A stretch of DNA of 64,000 nucleotides from Hydractinia symbiolongicarpus. Its lineage: Eukaryota > Cnidaria > Hydrozoa > Anthoathecata > Hydractiniidae. The notes below the pieces were generated by a model that was not told the origin of the DNA, ran no database searches, and worked only from the letters and a program-made list of their open reading frames with translations. This document shows, one piece after another, positions 40,783 through 54,463 of this stretch. The position numbers were made by a program, and so were the translations under genes. The stretch covers positions 18,887,501 to 18,951,500 of the forward strand of contig NC_079881.1 of the NCBI RefSeq assembly GCF_029227915.1, given 5' to 3'. How positions within the stretch are numbered: position 1 is the first letter of the stretch; every line of letters begins with the position of its first letter.

Positions 40783-42075
40783 TTAAAAAATGATTTATTA
40801 CAAAAAAGTGTGTATAAGTAATTTCTGAAATTCTTTATGCGTATCTTTCCTATTATTGTATGTGTAGCAGTGTTTCTTCACAAAACTTCGGAGTATTACA
40901 CGATCAATCTAATTTTTCAAATTTTCTCATCAACACTGTTTATCTAAAAATTGGATGCATGTTTTCTTTTAATGAGCAAAAAGGTAGTTGTATATATCAC
41001 ACTAAGCAATGATTAAGAAAACTGACAATTTGAAAATTAAAATGTTAAATTTGAATGATAGTGTCCTTAATTGTGGGCAATTTTCTGTGAAAGCATGGTT
41101 AAAAATTTTTTTAAACCTCTCATATTTCTAAACAATGTCACTTTAGAGTTCATAATATTACCTGATGGGAAGCACTGAAATGAAAAAAGACAAGAATATG
41201 TGCAATCTGGGGATTATCGTTATTTCAGGTATGGAGTAACTTTTTTTTCACCTACTGCACCTGTGTAAGAGTGTACACAAACTGCTTTGTGGAGTAGTTA
41301 AAAACAATGTTTAATCACATTTCAATGTGATTTTTTAGCACATGTTTATGTATCCAGGTAAATGGTGGCACCTTAGTGTAAATTGAAGCTCTCTAATGAC
41401 AGCACAAGTATACCGATGTAATTTATAAATTTAAAGAAATGGATCTAATTTATAGGTTCAAGGTATGTATAACGTATAAATATATTACAACACGCTAATT
41501 TATCAAAACTCTTTTATATGACACCATGAAACATACAAAGTGCGTCACTGCATAGTGTTTAGTTTTGTCCAGATTTTGATAGATGATTTTATATTTTAGA
41601 AAAACTTAATGCTGGTTTACGAGAAAGTCATATCTGCAAAAGAAGAAGAGAATGAAGAAAAAACTCTTACAATATTTTTATAGTTTATTGAACTTTTATC
41701 ACTGTAACGGAATGATTATGTATCTTTATATCACACTCCCGATAGAACTTTTTATTGTTTGTTAAAAGCAGTGGTCTGTATAATAATATACAGGCGTCTG
41801 TAATATAATATACAGACTATATACAAAATTTGCAGGTCTTCCAACATCATTAAAAAACAAGAAGGTCTAAAATTAGTATTTGAACTAGTCGATAAAGCCT
41901 GTGGAAAAATCCACTTAGACAGGATAACAAAAATGGGACCGTTATTTAAATTTTGATGACGTCAGCTAGGATCTGTCAAGAGACAAAATGTTTTTTCTTG
42001 GAAATTTGTTTACTTGTTGCCTTTATGGTGTAGAGCTTGAATAGCTGATTTAAATAATGTATAGGATCATTTGTT

Positions 42076-42560
42076 TTGGACAAACACTTAAGGAGATATG
42101 AGGGTTTAAACATTTTGCTGACCTCAGCAAAAACGAACAAATATGCAAAAAATTATTTTAAGAAATTTGTATATTTTCTGATGACGTCATCGACCCGTCT
42201 CTTCCGAAACGGATTGGGGACCCAGGCTTGGGAAACTTACCCAAATTGCTCCAAGGTGGTCCTTAGTTACCCACGCGGTGAAAAATTTCCAAGTTATTTG
42301 GCCTCAAAGTTTTAGGTGCAATGTAATTGCTTCATTAATTAATATACTTTCCTTTGACGTCAACATTATGTTAACATCAAAGTTTAGTACTTTACAGAAC
42401 AAATTTATAGGTGATGTTTTATAGACTTTATCAAAGAAAGTAGTGAATATAATAATCCACTTTGCAAAAATGACAGACAGACACACGGAACTGGCGTTTT
42501 ATTACAGAGATTGAAACAATGTCAGCCTGGGTACTAGTTTTCAATTATATTAGCAAAACA
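42076..42560. other. Part of copy 1 without a supported gene
   Basis: An 80-codon open frame (42076-42315) is identical in copy 2 (59318-59557), but it has no recognisable motif and the identity only reflects the duplication. TGACAGACAGACACACG near 42470 resembles the dispersed MITE-like repeat. Confidence 0.4.
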
Positions 42561-43190
42561 GTCAGGGTACGAGTTTGCTGAGTTATAAAAGCAATGTGCA
42601 AAAACATAGCGGGCTATCCGAATTTATTAGTGAGTTGAAAATGTTATCGGTCTGGGTACGAGTGTGTCGAGTTGTAAGATTAATATGCGAAAAGATGTCA
42701 GGCTATCCGAATTTATTACTTAAAATTGAATTATGTCGGTCTGGGTACGAGTTTGTCGAGTTATAAGAGTAATATGCGAAAAGATGTCAGGCTATCCGAA
42801 TTTATTACTAGGATTAAAATGTCGTCAATCTGGGTACGAGTTTGTCGAGTTATAAGAGTAATATGCGAAAAGATGTCAGGCTATCCGAATTTATTACTTA
42901 AAATTGAATTATGTCGGTTGGGGTACGAGTTTACTGAGATATATAAGCAATGTGCGAAAAAATGTCAGGCTATCCGAATTTATTACTAGGATTAAAATAT
43001 CGTCGGTCTGGGTACGAGTTTGTCAAGTTATAAGAGTAATGCACCACAGGAGTTATTTAAAATAGAATTCATAATGTCTGGGCACGACTCTTCTGCGGAG
43101 ATATAGAACCAATGTGTGAAAAGATGTTACGCTATCCACCTTTATTACTAAGATTAACATGTTATCGGTCTGGCTACGAGTTTGTGAAAA
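42561..43190 (+). repeat. 89-bp satellite array, diverged (copy 1)
   Basis: About seven units with GATGTCAGGCTATCCGAATT and GGGTACGAGTTTGTCGAGTT, repeated at exact 89-bp steps (for example 42694, 42783 and 42872). The last units are degenerate. The same array is at 59803-60433 in copy 2, and a more homogeneous one is at 47855-49490. Confidence 0.85.
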
Positions 43191-44118
43191 AATCAAGCAG
43201 GGCATCTGTATTTTTTTCTAACATTCAGACGGTGATACGAGCATCACTCTGGTACAGACCAGTTGAACAGGACTGTACCAGAGTCGTGACCGTTTCACAA
43301 CCCAAAACCCAGGGTTGTGAAAATTATAAGATTTCTCTGCCTAACCTAAATTTTTCTTAAAAGGACGCCGTGTTCGGTAAGCATAAACCACGTGACGTCA
43401 AGAAAAAACTACGACTTCTAGCGAGTGAAAAATAATGATGGCGAAACCAAAACAGTCTAAGAAACAGTAGATTTTTGATTTCTTTAATGCTTTTTAGTTT
43501 TGTGAATTTCAGTAGCTATATTTGAAGATTTTTGTGTAAAACTTTAGTTTGTTAGACAGTTTGTACGTCTTTAAAATTTGGGAAAATTGGCACTTTTATT
43601 TATGTTTTTACAACGCAATGTAATGCAATTTTTCGGCGTGGCAAGGACGTGTAAACAGAGAATTTTGGGTTACCTGACAAAAATGAAACTATGTTACTCG
43701 GTGACGCACACCAGATGTAGCATTACGGAATTTCTTTTAATATGAAATAACTTCTTTGCACTTAACTGAAATGGTCAACATGTATATAAAATACGGACAA
43801 AAAATTCCATCAGTTAAAGCGTGGTGAACATATCGTAATGATTGAGATTCCGGGGCTCTAATTCGTAAAAATCAAAAATGAATAATTTGAGTACAAACAG
43901 AATATATACAACTAATGTAACAAAATTATTTGTTTAGTGCCAGTGCATAATTTCTAAAAAACTTTCAGATCAGTTAAGCTTGTCAGCATATTTTTAGGTT
44001 AAATGGTGATCCCGACATGTTACGAATATGTTTAATGCCTTTTATTACAGACTACAATTCAATTCATGGTGACTATTACTTTTCAGATCAAAGGCTGTAA
44101 GTCTATGCTCCCTATCTT

Positions 44119-44580
44119 AATAATGGTCTGTCTGTCCACGCGAAAACATTGTGCTAAGAAACACCAATTGCGATATGTTTTGAGGACTGACTAGTCTAGC
44201 CGTAATTTGTCTGTCTCTGCTCAAACGCTCCGCTGAGTTAGAAAATCGTGCTACGGAAACACGAATATCAAATGCGATAAATTTTATCCAATGTGTCGGG
44301 ATTTGTAAATTTAAAGGACGGACGGACATGTGGATTTTTCCACGGGCTAACGACTAGTCTCTTTAATAATAGTCGTATTTTGTTCGAAAAAGATGCGCCG
44401 CAGCTTTATTTCGGAAAATTTCTTGCGGATTTTGTTTACAGAATTAAGGTAGAATCAAAAGAAAAAGACAAAAACGAAAACATGTAACGAAAGCCATTTT
44501 GGTTTGAAAGTGGTGGTGTCAGGTTTGTCGATCTCCTTTTGTACTTTTTTTCTTCTTAATACCACGTGTTAAAATAAATA
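44119..44580. repeat. MITE-like dispersed repeat region (copy 1)
   Basis: Contains GGTCTGTCTGTCCACGCGAA, a repeated CTGACTAGTCTAG/ACGACTAGTCTC word and the GTGGATTTTTCCAC fold-back at 44330-44343, then a stretch related to 9589-9830. It is probably several nested relics. The duplicate lies at 61362-61823. Confidence 0.55.
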
Positions 44581-44728
44581 CGGTCGACCCAAACTCTCAG
44601 GGAACTGATAAAAAAGTTTAGGACGTCGAAAGTTCGAGATAAAGGATAGCCGAGTTATCGAGCGTCGAAGACCTTTTGAAGTTCGAGATAAAATACTCGT
44701 TTAGCCGAAAACGAGGAACAGAAAAAAG

Positions 44729-44948
<220 letters not shown>

Positions 44949-46275
44949 ATAGTAGTATGTGATTGTTACTAAACTTACTTCTTTCCAAAAAAGCTTAAAG
45001 TATTACTCTGCTTTCTCTAGGCTATATCCAGTTCGTGATAAAATGATTATTTTATTATTTTTATTTCTGAATTTATATACAGGATGAGTATATCAGTAAA
45101 AAATACTGTTATAAATATACGTCCTGTGAGCTGAAAGGACCGGAAAAATAGTTCCACAAAACGAAAATTTGAGATAACGGAGTTCCAGATGTATAACATA
45201 ATTTTGCCTACAAGAGATTGCGATGACTAAAAGGACCGGAAAAAAAGTATTAATATCGATCGGGATTGTATATCATCTCGTTCTCTAGCCATGTACAGGG
45301 TCTGCTAAATTACGTGCCTTACGTTCCCTCGTGGTTACGTGCTTTATGTGTCTACGCGCCTTATTTTCGCAACGTACTTTATGTACTTACGTGCCCTAGT
45401 GCTTCTGCGGTAATTGGGATTTTATTAATAAACCTTCACGATTCGAAATAATTGGGAAATTAAGGGAAATAATTTTTGCGAAAGATGAATCCTTTTAAAA
45501 TTAAGGCGTTGAAATTTTGCTGTTCAAGGCTTTTAAAAAGATTGTGAAGGTCCCATTGAAGTATCAACAACAACAAAAAACACGTGATTTTCCATTGACT
45601 CAGAGTAGACTAACAACGCTTACTACTGGATTCTTTAGCAACAACAAGGAGTATCCAACAAAAAGAATTATCACACAAAAATTAAGGCATGTAGGCATGT
45701 GAAAAGCTGAGGAACGTAGCCACGTTAAGTAACTACAACTTTTATAACAGTCATGAAAATATATTCCACAAAGAAAAATTGCTGAGTGATTTTTTAGCTA
45801 GACGGAGCAACGACGGGTTGTTAGGATATAATTTTTTGGAAAATGGTATATATTTTGCATATATAGCATGTTCGAGACAGTATACCTGTACCAAGCGCTC
45901 ATCCCATTGTTAACGACAGGCTATTTCCTGTGTTTCTATTTAACCGAAGTTGCGATAAATTTTATGCGCGGCATTTTTTACCTCTTTTTTTACCTAACTG
46001 CTCAGCTTTGAGTATATTCTGAAAAATATAAAAGGTTGGTCAACTGTTTTTTCCATGACGGTGTACCAACGGGTTGTAAACTGTGTTTTTATTTCAGCTA
46101 AAATTGTGGGAGAATAAAACACCATAATTTTGTGTGTGCTTTACTTCATTCCTATACTGAAGCGCTCAACTCTGCGGGTCTTATTAAGTACTTTACTGGG
46201 CGTTCCACGAAGTGTCACACAGCTACTTGTGGCTGATCCCAGCGTTTAAAGCTCCCCTGCTTCTTTATAATAGCT

Positions 46276-46385
46276 GTATACGTCTGTTTGTCACGCAAAA
46301 TGATAACCGCAGTAGCGAAACATATAATGCGGCAAATAAAGGACGGGCGAGTTAGTGAATTTACCCACGGGTTACCAACTAGTAT
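46276..46385 (+). repeat. MITE-like dispersed repeat (copy 1)
   Basis: GTATACGTCTGTTTGTCACG, AAAATGATAACC, GTAGCGAAACAT and GGACGGGCG...CCACGGGTTACCAACTAGT match, on the opposite strand, 55182-55288. The second copy in the duplication is at 63540-63649. Confidence 0.65.
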
Positions 46386-46736
46386 AGTAAAAAAAATCAA
46401 AGAAACTGAGGTTTTCGTTATGATTTTAGGTCAAATGTTGGTTAAGAAGTACCCGACAAATCTCTACATATCATGGTCTGGTTTAAATAGAATTAGTAGT
46501 ACACAACAATAACACAATCTTAGTTTTGAAAGGTATCAGAATTAAAAGCTCCCAAAATGTGCTAAAAGTAATCTGCGAAAAAAAAGTACTTCAGCTTCTT
46601 GATGGGAATAGAAAACAGACTGTCAAACTAGATATATTTGACACAATATAACGCCATTGATAAAGTTGTTTTCCAATACTTTGGTAAGTCATGACTTTTT
46701 AATATGACGAAATATCTTGTGAATGTAAAAATGTTA

Positions 46737-47854
46737 TTGACTTAAGGATTCAACTATCTAGTACGTTCTACTTACTACACTACTAAGGACCAATAATAGA
46801 CAAATTTTAACATACAAAATGCTAACTCCGGTCGGGTATTTTTACATATATACTTTACAAGTAGCTATACAAAATATTGAGACCTAGATATAAACAACTA
46901 TAATATTTTCTCAATATTTGTAGATGAAACAAATTCAATCATCGAAATCAAAAGTCTTTAGTTTGCAAAATTCGCGGCCATAGCATTATCATATTTTATT
47001 TTCTATTTTAACCGCGGTGATCAATTACGGCAACTCGCCGCGTTAACGCAAAATTAGTAAAATCATACTGCTAATCACAACACAAAATGTCAACCTCCTC
47101 CCCAGGGCTCTTCTTCACTTTTTGATAATGGAAACACAAATCTGTTAGAAATAATAAAACATTGTAGGTCTGTGTACCGAGTTTGTTGAGTTATGAGAGA
47201 AATATTAAAAAATATGTCAGGCTATCCGATTTTAGTATTAAGATTAAAAGGGAATTTAGTGTAAATACCAGACTATCCTGAATTAAGTAAGTAAGTAAGT
47301 ATTCATTTATTTATTTGTCCTAATAGACTGGAGACCATTTCGATAGGATAATATCTAATAGGTAAGAATGACAACCAAACCAAGTTACAAATTTATAATT
47401 ACAAACTTTATATACTCATAAATAACGATCGATATATGCAACAATAAAAGGATTAAATGTTAAAACTACTATATGATGAAAAACAATAAAACTTGACCAG
47501 ATACTTTAGATGACCCAACGACAGCGTAGTGAAAAATTGTAATTGATATTGGGGGATGTTTATAAAAGGCGAACAGTGATCACGATATTGGCGTAAAATT
47601 AAATATTATTGATATTTTGAAAGTACATTACCATCATCAACGTTTTAGAAGCAAAGTGAAAGCACAGTATTTTTGAGTAAGAAGTATTTTGTGTCTTTGT
47701 GTGTCTACGTGTGCATTTATTTGTAAGATGCATAGCCTGAGAGCACAGAAAGTCTGTGAGGCTTTTAACCTTTACCGGGGGAATTATAAATTATACTTTA
47801 TAGTGGGACATTAAAGCCATTGCCCGAATTTTAATCTTAGTGAATCTGATGTGG
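46737..47854. other. Unique region after copy 1 as far as the window shows
   Basis: I see no gene. A diverged 89-bp unit (GTCTGTGTACCGAGTTTG...ATGTCAGGCTATCCGATTTT) lies at about 47167-47250, and short GTAA and TATTTA tandem words at about 47286-47312. If the duplication is tandem, this region should recur beyond the window. Confidence 0.45.
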
Positions 47855-49490
47855 AGATATAAGATTAATGTGGCAAAAGATGTCAAGCTATTCGATTTTA
47901 TTATTAAGATTAAAAGTTTATTAGTCTGGGTACGAATTTGTCGAGTCAAAAGAACAATGTGCGTGTAGATGCCAGGCTATCCGATTTTATTATTAAGATT
48001 AAAAGTTTATCAGTCTGGGTACGAGTTTGTCGAGTCAAAAGAGCAATGTGCGTGAAGCTGTCAGACTATCCGATTTTATTATTAAGATTAAAAGTTTATC
48101 AGTCTGGGTACGAGTTTGTGGAGTCAAAAGAGCAATTTGCGTGAAGATGCCAGGCTATCCGATTTTATTATTAAGATTAAAAGTTTATCAGTCTGGGTAC
48201 GAGTTTGTCGAGTCAAAAGAGCAATGTGCGTGAAGATGTCAGACTATCCGATTTTTTTATTAAGATTAAAAGTTTATCAGTCTGGGTACGAGTTTGTCGA
48301 GTCAAAAGAGCAATGTGCGTGAAGATGTCAGACTATCCGATTTTATTATTAAGATTAAAAGTTTATCAGTCTGGGTACGAGTTTGTCGAGTCAAAAGAGC
48401 AATGTGCGTGAAGATGTCAGACTATCCGATTTATTATTAAGATTAAAAGTTTATCAGTCTGGGTACGTGTTTGTTGAGTCAAAAGAGCAATGTGCGTGAA
48501 GATGCCAGGCTATCCGATTTTATTAATAAGATTAAAAGTTTATCAGTCTGGGTACGTGTTTGTCGAGTCAAAAGAGCAATTTGCGTGAAGATGCCAGGCT
48601 ATCCGATTTTATTATCAAGATTAATAGTTTATCAGTCTGGGTACGAATTTGTCGAGTCAAAAGAGCAATTTGCGTGAAGATGTCAGACTATCCGATTTTA
48701 TTATTAAGATTAAAAGTTTATCAGTCTGGGCACGAGTTTGTCGAGTCAAAAGAGCAATGTGCGTGAAGATGTCAGACTATCCGATTTTATTATTAAGATT
48801 AAAAGTTTATCAGTCTGGGTACGAGTTTGTGGAGTCAAAAGAGCAATTTGCGTGAAGATGCCAGGCTATCCGATTTTATTATTAAGATTAAAAGTTTATC
48901 AGTCTGGGTACGAGTTTGTCGAGTCAAAAGACCAATGTGAGTGAAGATGTCAGACTATCCGATTTTATTATTAAGATTAAGGGTTTATCAGTCTGGGTAC
49001 GAGTTTGTTGAGTCAAAAGAGCAATGTGCGTGAAGATGTCAGACTATCCGATTTTATTATTAAGGTTAAAAGTTTATCAGTCTGGGTACGAGTTTGTCGA
49101 GTCAAAAGAGCAATGTGCGTGAAGATGTCAGACTATCCGATTTTATTATTAAGATTAAAAGTTTATCAGTCTGGGTACGAGTTTGTTGAGTCAAAAGAGC
49201 AATGTGCGTGAAGATGTCAGACTATCCGATTTTATTATTAAGATTAAAAGTTTGTCAGTCTGGGTACGAATTTGTCGAGTCAAAAGAGCAATTTGCGTGA
49301 AGATGCCAAGCTATCCGATTTTATTAATAAGATTAAAGTTTATCAGTCTGGGTACGAGTTTGTCGAGTCAAAAGAGCAATGTGCGTGAAGATGTCAGACT
49401 ATCCGATTTTATTATTAAGATTAAAATTTATCAGTCTGGGTACGAGTTTGCCGAGATATAACAACAATCCGCGAAAAAATCTCAGGCTAT
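47855..49490 (+). repeat. 89-bp satellite array, about 18 units
   Basis: Head-to-tail units of 88-89 bp with GATGTCAGACTATCCGATTT, TATTAAGATTAAAAGTTTATC and AGTCTGGGTACGAGTTTGTC. The inner units are nearly identical, and the outer ones diverge (ending CGAGATATAACAACAATCCG). Unit variants (TGTCAGAC or TGCCAGGC; CGAGTC, TGAGTC or GGAGTC) recur in blocks, as expected from unequal exchange. Because 89 is not a multiple of 3, the 68-codon open frames that recur at 89-bp steps are not genes. Confidence 0.95.
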
Positions 49491-49575
49491 GGAAAGTTCA
49501 ACGGATTAGCCTGTCAACCCAAATAATTACTCTGCATCTTCTTCTTTTAGCACCTTGACTTTGTAAACGGACACA

Positions 49576-51530
49576 ATGGATACTGAAAAGAAAGCATATA
49601 CACTCAGAAACCGTGTAAGTTATAATATCTTACATTCTAATTATGCAAATAATTACCAACCCAAAGTCACTGCGTTCTCACCCGTGTGTAGGAATTTACT
49701 CCCACAATATATGTTGCTCCAAGAGTTACTATTATATACTTTTACTGCACATTACATTGATACACGAGGTATTTTAATATGATCTTTGGTTGTTTACCTC
49801 AAAACCTCCTAGTTGGAAAAAGGTAATAAAATTATATACATCTAAGTAACCATTGTGTCATCATCCAGTTTTTATAGTCTGTAACATTACACAGAGGTAA
49901 CCTTGAAAATAAAAGGAATATAAAATACCGAAGGTATGTTGAAAATGTTCTAGGCTTTATATGGAAAAGTAAAAAACATAATAATTCATGTTCATGCAGG
50001 ATAATCGATTTTTGGTACGCGATTGGGAGGAAGCCCTTGAAGATGGCCACGGATTTACTTTGCATCAAATCGACACAGTAATCGGTGAGTATTTAATATT
50101 TGATTTTTTCTTTAACATTATTCACGTCAGACAGGAGATGGGAAGAGGGAAAGGAGGGTGAAATGACCTTCGGACATACTTTAACTTAGTAACAATTAGT
50201 AGCCGACCCAAAAAAGTTTAAAAACTTTCCAGTCGGTGGTATGCCACGCCCATTCTTTAAAAGACCCGTGTATCTGTTTCGAATGTTTTGATATAACAAT
50301 GATTTTCGTCGTTGGAGTTCTATAATTAAGCCTTATTTTTTTATCTCTTATTCACGCCAAGGACGTTAAGGATTTTGTGGATTTTTTTTAATTTTCAGCC
50401 AAGCAAACAATGCACCAAATAAACGCTATATCTTATTAAAAAGGCGCATGAATTTTTAATTTTTTTTAACAAAATCGCGCTCTAATAAAAGGCTCAATTA
50501 TGGCGCTAAATATAAATATCAAAAGTATCAATATAGTTACTAATACGGTGTCACGGTACTAGTAACTATATGCGACCGCCTTTGTTTAAATAGAATGAGT
50601 TAATATGTCAATCAATAGCAACCGACACGCGTGAACTTGCCCAACTGTGTTACTTTCGCCGATAACAACTAATCATCATCGACGAGAAATCGTCCCTAGG
50701 TAGCAACTGATGGAAATATTTATGTCAAACATTCATGCTGAGTGAGTGAAAATGACTTCTCTAATCCAAAGAGTACCGTTGTTTTGACCGCGAAAACAAT
50801 AGATAAAATGGCACGAAAATTCCACACCATACGAAAAAATCGGAATGATATCGAGGAAAATATTGCGCCCTAACCGACTGGTGACGGATCAACCTCAGGC
50901 AGTCGATTAAGTTTATTATTTTTAGCAAATATCTACAAAATTGAGGAATTATGATACGCAAGATTATATCTATTGATCTGGTATAGAAGCTGTTTACTAA
51001 TTTTTTAATTCTTTTTATCAGGCTATGGTGTCTTTGCAACAAAGTGGTTCAAAAACGGAGATGCTTTGCTCAGCTACAAAGGAAGTTTAGTTAGTGCGAC
51101 GGAAGCAGATGATCTCGCAAAAGAGTACGGAGAAAATATTTCATCCAGATACCTTTTTTATTTCTCTGACAAAAATAATAAACTTTGCGTCAATGCAACA
51201 AATTCTAACTGCATGGCAAGATACGTCAACGACTCACCGCAATGTTTTTCGAACTGTCGAATGGTAATAAAGCATGATGGTGAAATGCCACAGATATGCT
51301 TAGTCGCAAGTAAAGATATCGACGTAAACTAAGAGCTTCGATACGATTACGGTGATAAAGGAAAGTATTTACCATGGCGGAAAAGTTCTAATTATTTAAA
51401 GCCTTTGAAGCTCAGTTTAGAAGTTCAAGAAAAATTAAAAAAACAAAAAGCGGCTACTGCGTCCAATTTTCATCTACGCATTTTCTCCCTCCACCTTCAA
51501 GACCTAGCTTGTTCAATTTTGTTAAGTTAA
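49576..51530 (+). pseudogene. SET-domain protein-lysine methyltransferase-like gene with a premature stop
   Basis: Three exons can be read: 49576-49614 (GTAAGT donor), 50000-50084 (AG before, GTGAGT after) and 51022-51530. Phases agree. Exon 3 carries GYGVFATKWFKNGDALLSYKG, VNATNSNCMARYVNDSP, GEMPQICLVASKDI and ELRYDYGDKGKYLPW, the SET sequence in order, closest in look to KMT5A-type proteins. A TAA at 51330-51332 falls just before ELRYDYG, whose Tyr residues are needed for catalysis. The same frame stays open to 51528. Either the gene is newly dead or the base is an error or allele. Histone H4 methylation would be the role of an active KMT5A relative. Confidence 0.75.
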
Positions 51531-52304
51531 TTTGCTTAATATCATTTTTCCATTCTCTCACACGCTTTGGTTCCATATTGAAACGGGATGCAGCAGCTGT
51601 TATTTATAGAAAATTTCCTTATTTTACCGATGTATCAAATATGAGAGATTGTATTTAGTTGTATTTATGAAATTTTTATATTATAATAGAACCAATAAAA
51701 TTTCATTTCAAATAAAATACCAAAACGATAACAGTTATTGATTTTTTCATATACTTTTACTATCGTCTCGAGTAAACGCCCCCTTATGAGGGAGGGTCTT
51801 ATGTTAGAGGGGGTGTCTAGTAGAGGGGGCGTTTATTTGAAAAATGACTGAAAAGGAGAGCGTCTATTCGAGGGAAGAGGACAATATATTCGAAGCATTA
51901 CGGTAACCAAAAATTCACTTGTAAGTCAATCCAATCGAATCATAATGGTCAGGAGCGAAAAAAATGTGTACTCAGAAAATTATGACGCTTATTGAAGATT
52001 GCGCCTTTCCTATAGTCGCTTATTAAAGACGTTGGTATGGGTGCTTGACAAGTCTTAAAATAATAATGTCATCAATATCTAGGTCGACTTTGCAGTTACT
52101 GATTCAAAGAAAGGAAAATTGCAGGCTAGAAACTCTAACGAAGATACCACTAAGAAGAATTCTCAAATCGTTTTTTGTAATACCAAGGTTTATGACGATT
52201 CAAGTAAATCTTATACTCATAACAATATTGAGCTGCTGCTTGGGTCAAAAGAAGAAAAAAGAGAGAACAGAATAAAACAGGTAGTGAAGAAGGACCAATC
52301 GAAA
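51531..52304. other. Region between the SET gene and the recombinase
   Basis: AATAAA words near 51692 and 51711 are candidate poly(A) signals for the SET gene. GAGGG-rich words (GGGAGGGTC, GAGGGGGTG, GAGGGGGCG) repeat loosely at about 51789-51880. The stretch 52045-52300 may hold the diverged N-terminus of the recombinase, which I cannot confirm. Confidence 0.4.
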
Positions 52305-54463
52305 GTTTAAATGCCCTGTGTGTGATGTTGAACAGAATTACATCACAAGACATTTAAGGCAAAAGCATAAGTGGAGCTGGGAAAGTGCTGCACCAGCCTC
52401 TAGTCAGTTTTTTAGTAGCACACCAAAAACAGGCAACGAAAAGTTAAGTAAAATTGATAAAAAAACTCCGAACTATCATCGCAAGAGAATGTGTTCTGTT
52501 AAAAATTGCATGATGGTGAGGACAAACCTACCTGATCACGTCATGAAACAACACAATATCCCAAAAGGTCCTTTATATTATCATTTGCTGAAACAGGCAC
52601 CCAAGGTAGACGCCCCTTTTATACAAGGCAATGTTTCCGAATCTCCAAGAAAGTCTTTCTCGGAAGTATTTTTAAATAGAACATTGGAAAGCACTGTATC
52701 AACTTCAACTGCACCTATTAAACAGTTACAACAAAAGGCGAACGAAAATGACGTAGAGGAATGTTTCGTGCAATCTGTTCAGATTTCAGTGAATAATGAT
52801 CGTTGTTGAAAACACTGCATGCAACACCAGAAACGAATCTAGTTCTTTTGGTAAGGAAAGTGAAAGTGAGGAAAGTGAATTTGAGCCTGTTGATGAAAAG
52901 AACGAATCTGTAATATATAACCTTGCTAGTAACGTGGAAACTTTGGTTACAGACTTCATATGTTATAGGATCGGCCCTGATAGACAGAGAAAACATAGGG
53001 CAGTTTACCTGACTGCGAATGAAATACGACGTATATTTCGTGTTATGGAAGTAAAGGATGACCTAAGCGTTGTTTTCAGAAATGGAGGTAATGATTTTCG
53101 GGATAAATACATTACAAAGCACTGTCAAGAAACGGAAAAAAACAACCAGTATCAAAAAGTATTTATATAGTCTAATAGACTTTTGCGAATTTTTTATTGC
53201 TGAGGAAAAAGAAGTAATGAACAGCAGTCATCAAGACATTACAACGTTTATTTCAAAATTGCGGTAGTGGAGAAAAATTTTTAAAGTGCAAGAGAAATTG
53301 GTAAAATTTGAGCAGATGACAGACGACCGAGAAATGCTCATTGATCAGGAGCAAGTAGGAAGATACCTTAACAGTAACAAGGGAGCAAAAAAGGGTGAAG
53401 CCATACTAAAACTTTTAAAGGAAGACATAGGATATAATCTAACTCAGACGGAGTATTGCGCCGTAAGAGATTATTTATATGCTGTGATTCATTTATCAAT
53501 TGCACAGAGATCTGGTGTGACGGCCAACCTCACAATGAATGAATATGATAGGGCAGCGAAGCTTGACGGAAAATTTGTAATGAATGTTTGGGACCATAAA
53601 ACAGTTGACACCTATGGCCCAGCTAAAATTATCCTTAATGAAGAAGAATTTGATTTCTTGACAACATACGTGAAATTTGCCAGACCACAAACTTTACCAA
53701 AATGCGAGTATGTATTTTTAAGTTGGTCAGGAAAGAAAGTGTCACCTGGGGACATTAGTAAACGTCTTCATCTTCAGTGGGACAGAGTTGGTAATTTTAA
53801 TGATAAATGTCCTCCAAAAAATCTTTCAGCAAATATAATTCGGAAGTCTGTTAGCACAGCATTAAGAGAATCGGAAAGCTGTAATTTAAAAGATGCCGCC
53901 ACGTTGATGACACACAGCATGAGGACAGCAGAGGAACACTATTTCCTAAGAAATATGGAGAAGTCTTCTTTGGTTGGGTAGTTAAAGAACTTTTCCAAGC
54001 TGACAAGTCAAACGAAGCAGCTAGACAAGAAAGCAAAAGAAAAGTGTGGTCAGAACAAGAGATTAAAGAGCTGAAAGAGGTGTTTCCTGTCAATAATGAT
54101 GTGAGTTTCTCGGAGGTAAAACAAAAATGCGCAGCTGTACCAACTCTAACTGCGTCACCTAGACAGGTTTATGACAAGTTGCGTCATATATCACCGAAAA
54201 AAACACCACCGTGTGTCATGAAGCGAAAATCACTGTTTCCGAAACATGATTTAAAATTAATTTTAATGCATGGAAAAGAACTAATTAAAGGTGGAAGCTT
54301 AGATGAAAACAGATTGAGGACACATCTAGAATCATGTGGGTTGTTCGAGAAGTACACCTTCGTTCAGTTGCGCACTCGAATAAATTACGAGAGAAAAATC
54401 TACAAAGAAAAAAAGGGTGAATTTCATAATACATATAGCTTTATAGTTTATTTATGCTTATAG
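52305..54463 (+). pseudogene. Crypton-like tyrosine recombinase with N-terminal zinc fingers
   Basis: Segments in order are 52305-52809, 52796-53170, 53070-53267, 53286-53981 and 54044-54463. The first has FKCPVCDVEQNYITRHLRQK and a second C..C...H..H finger (CSVKNCMMVRTNLPDHVMKQ). Segment 53286-53981 is the recombinase: QRSGVTANLTMNEY (catalytic Arg), WDHKTVDTYGPAKI (Lys region), NIIRKSVSTALRE (second Arg) and LMTHSMRTAEEHYFL (His and nucleophile Tyr). The last segment, with WSEQEIKELKEVF, is a Myb/SANT-like tail. Frame changes could be introns or decay; I found no clean splice set. Cryptons move through a recombinase-made circle. Confidence 0.7.

Noticed and set aside
42076-42315. 80-codon ORF identical in both duplication copies (59318-59557)
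   Set aside because: Identity is explained by the duplication, and the sequence has no recognisable domain or splice context.
47938-49461. Series of 68-codon ORFs recurring every 89 bp
   Set aside because: The satellite unit is 89 bp, so reading frame rotates and each ORF crosses unit borders; identity comes from the DNA repeat, not from protein selection.
47855-49490. CRISPR-like array
   Set aside because: There are no unique spacers between short repeats; whole 89-bp units are repeated, and the context is eukaryotic.
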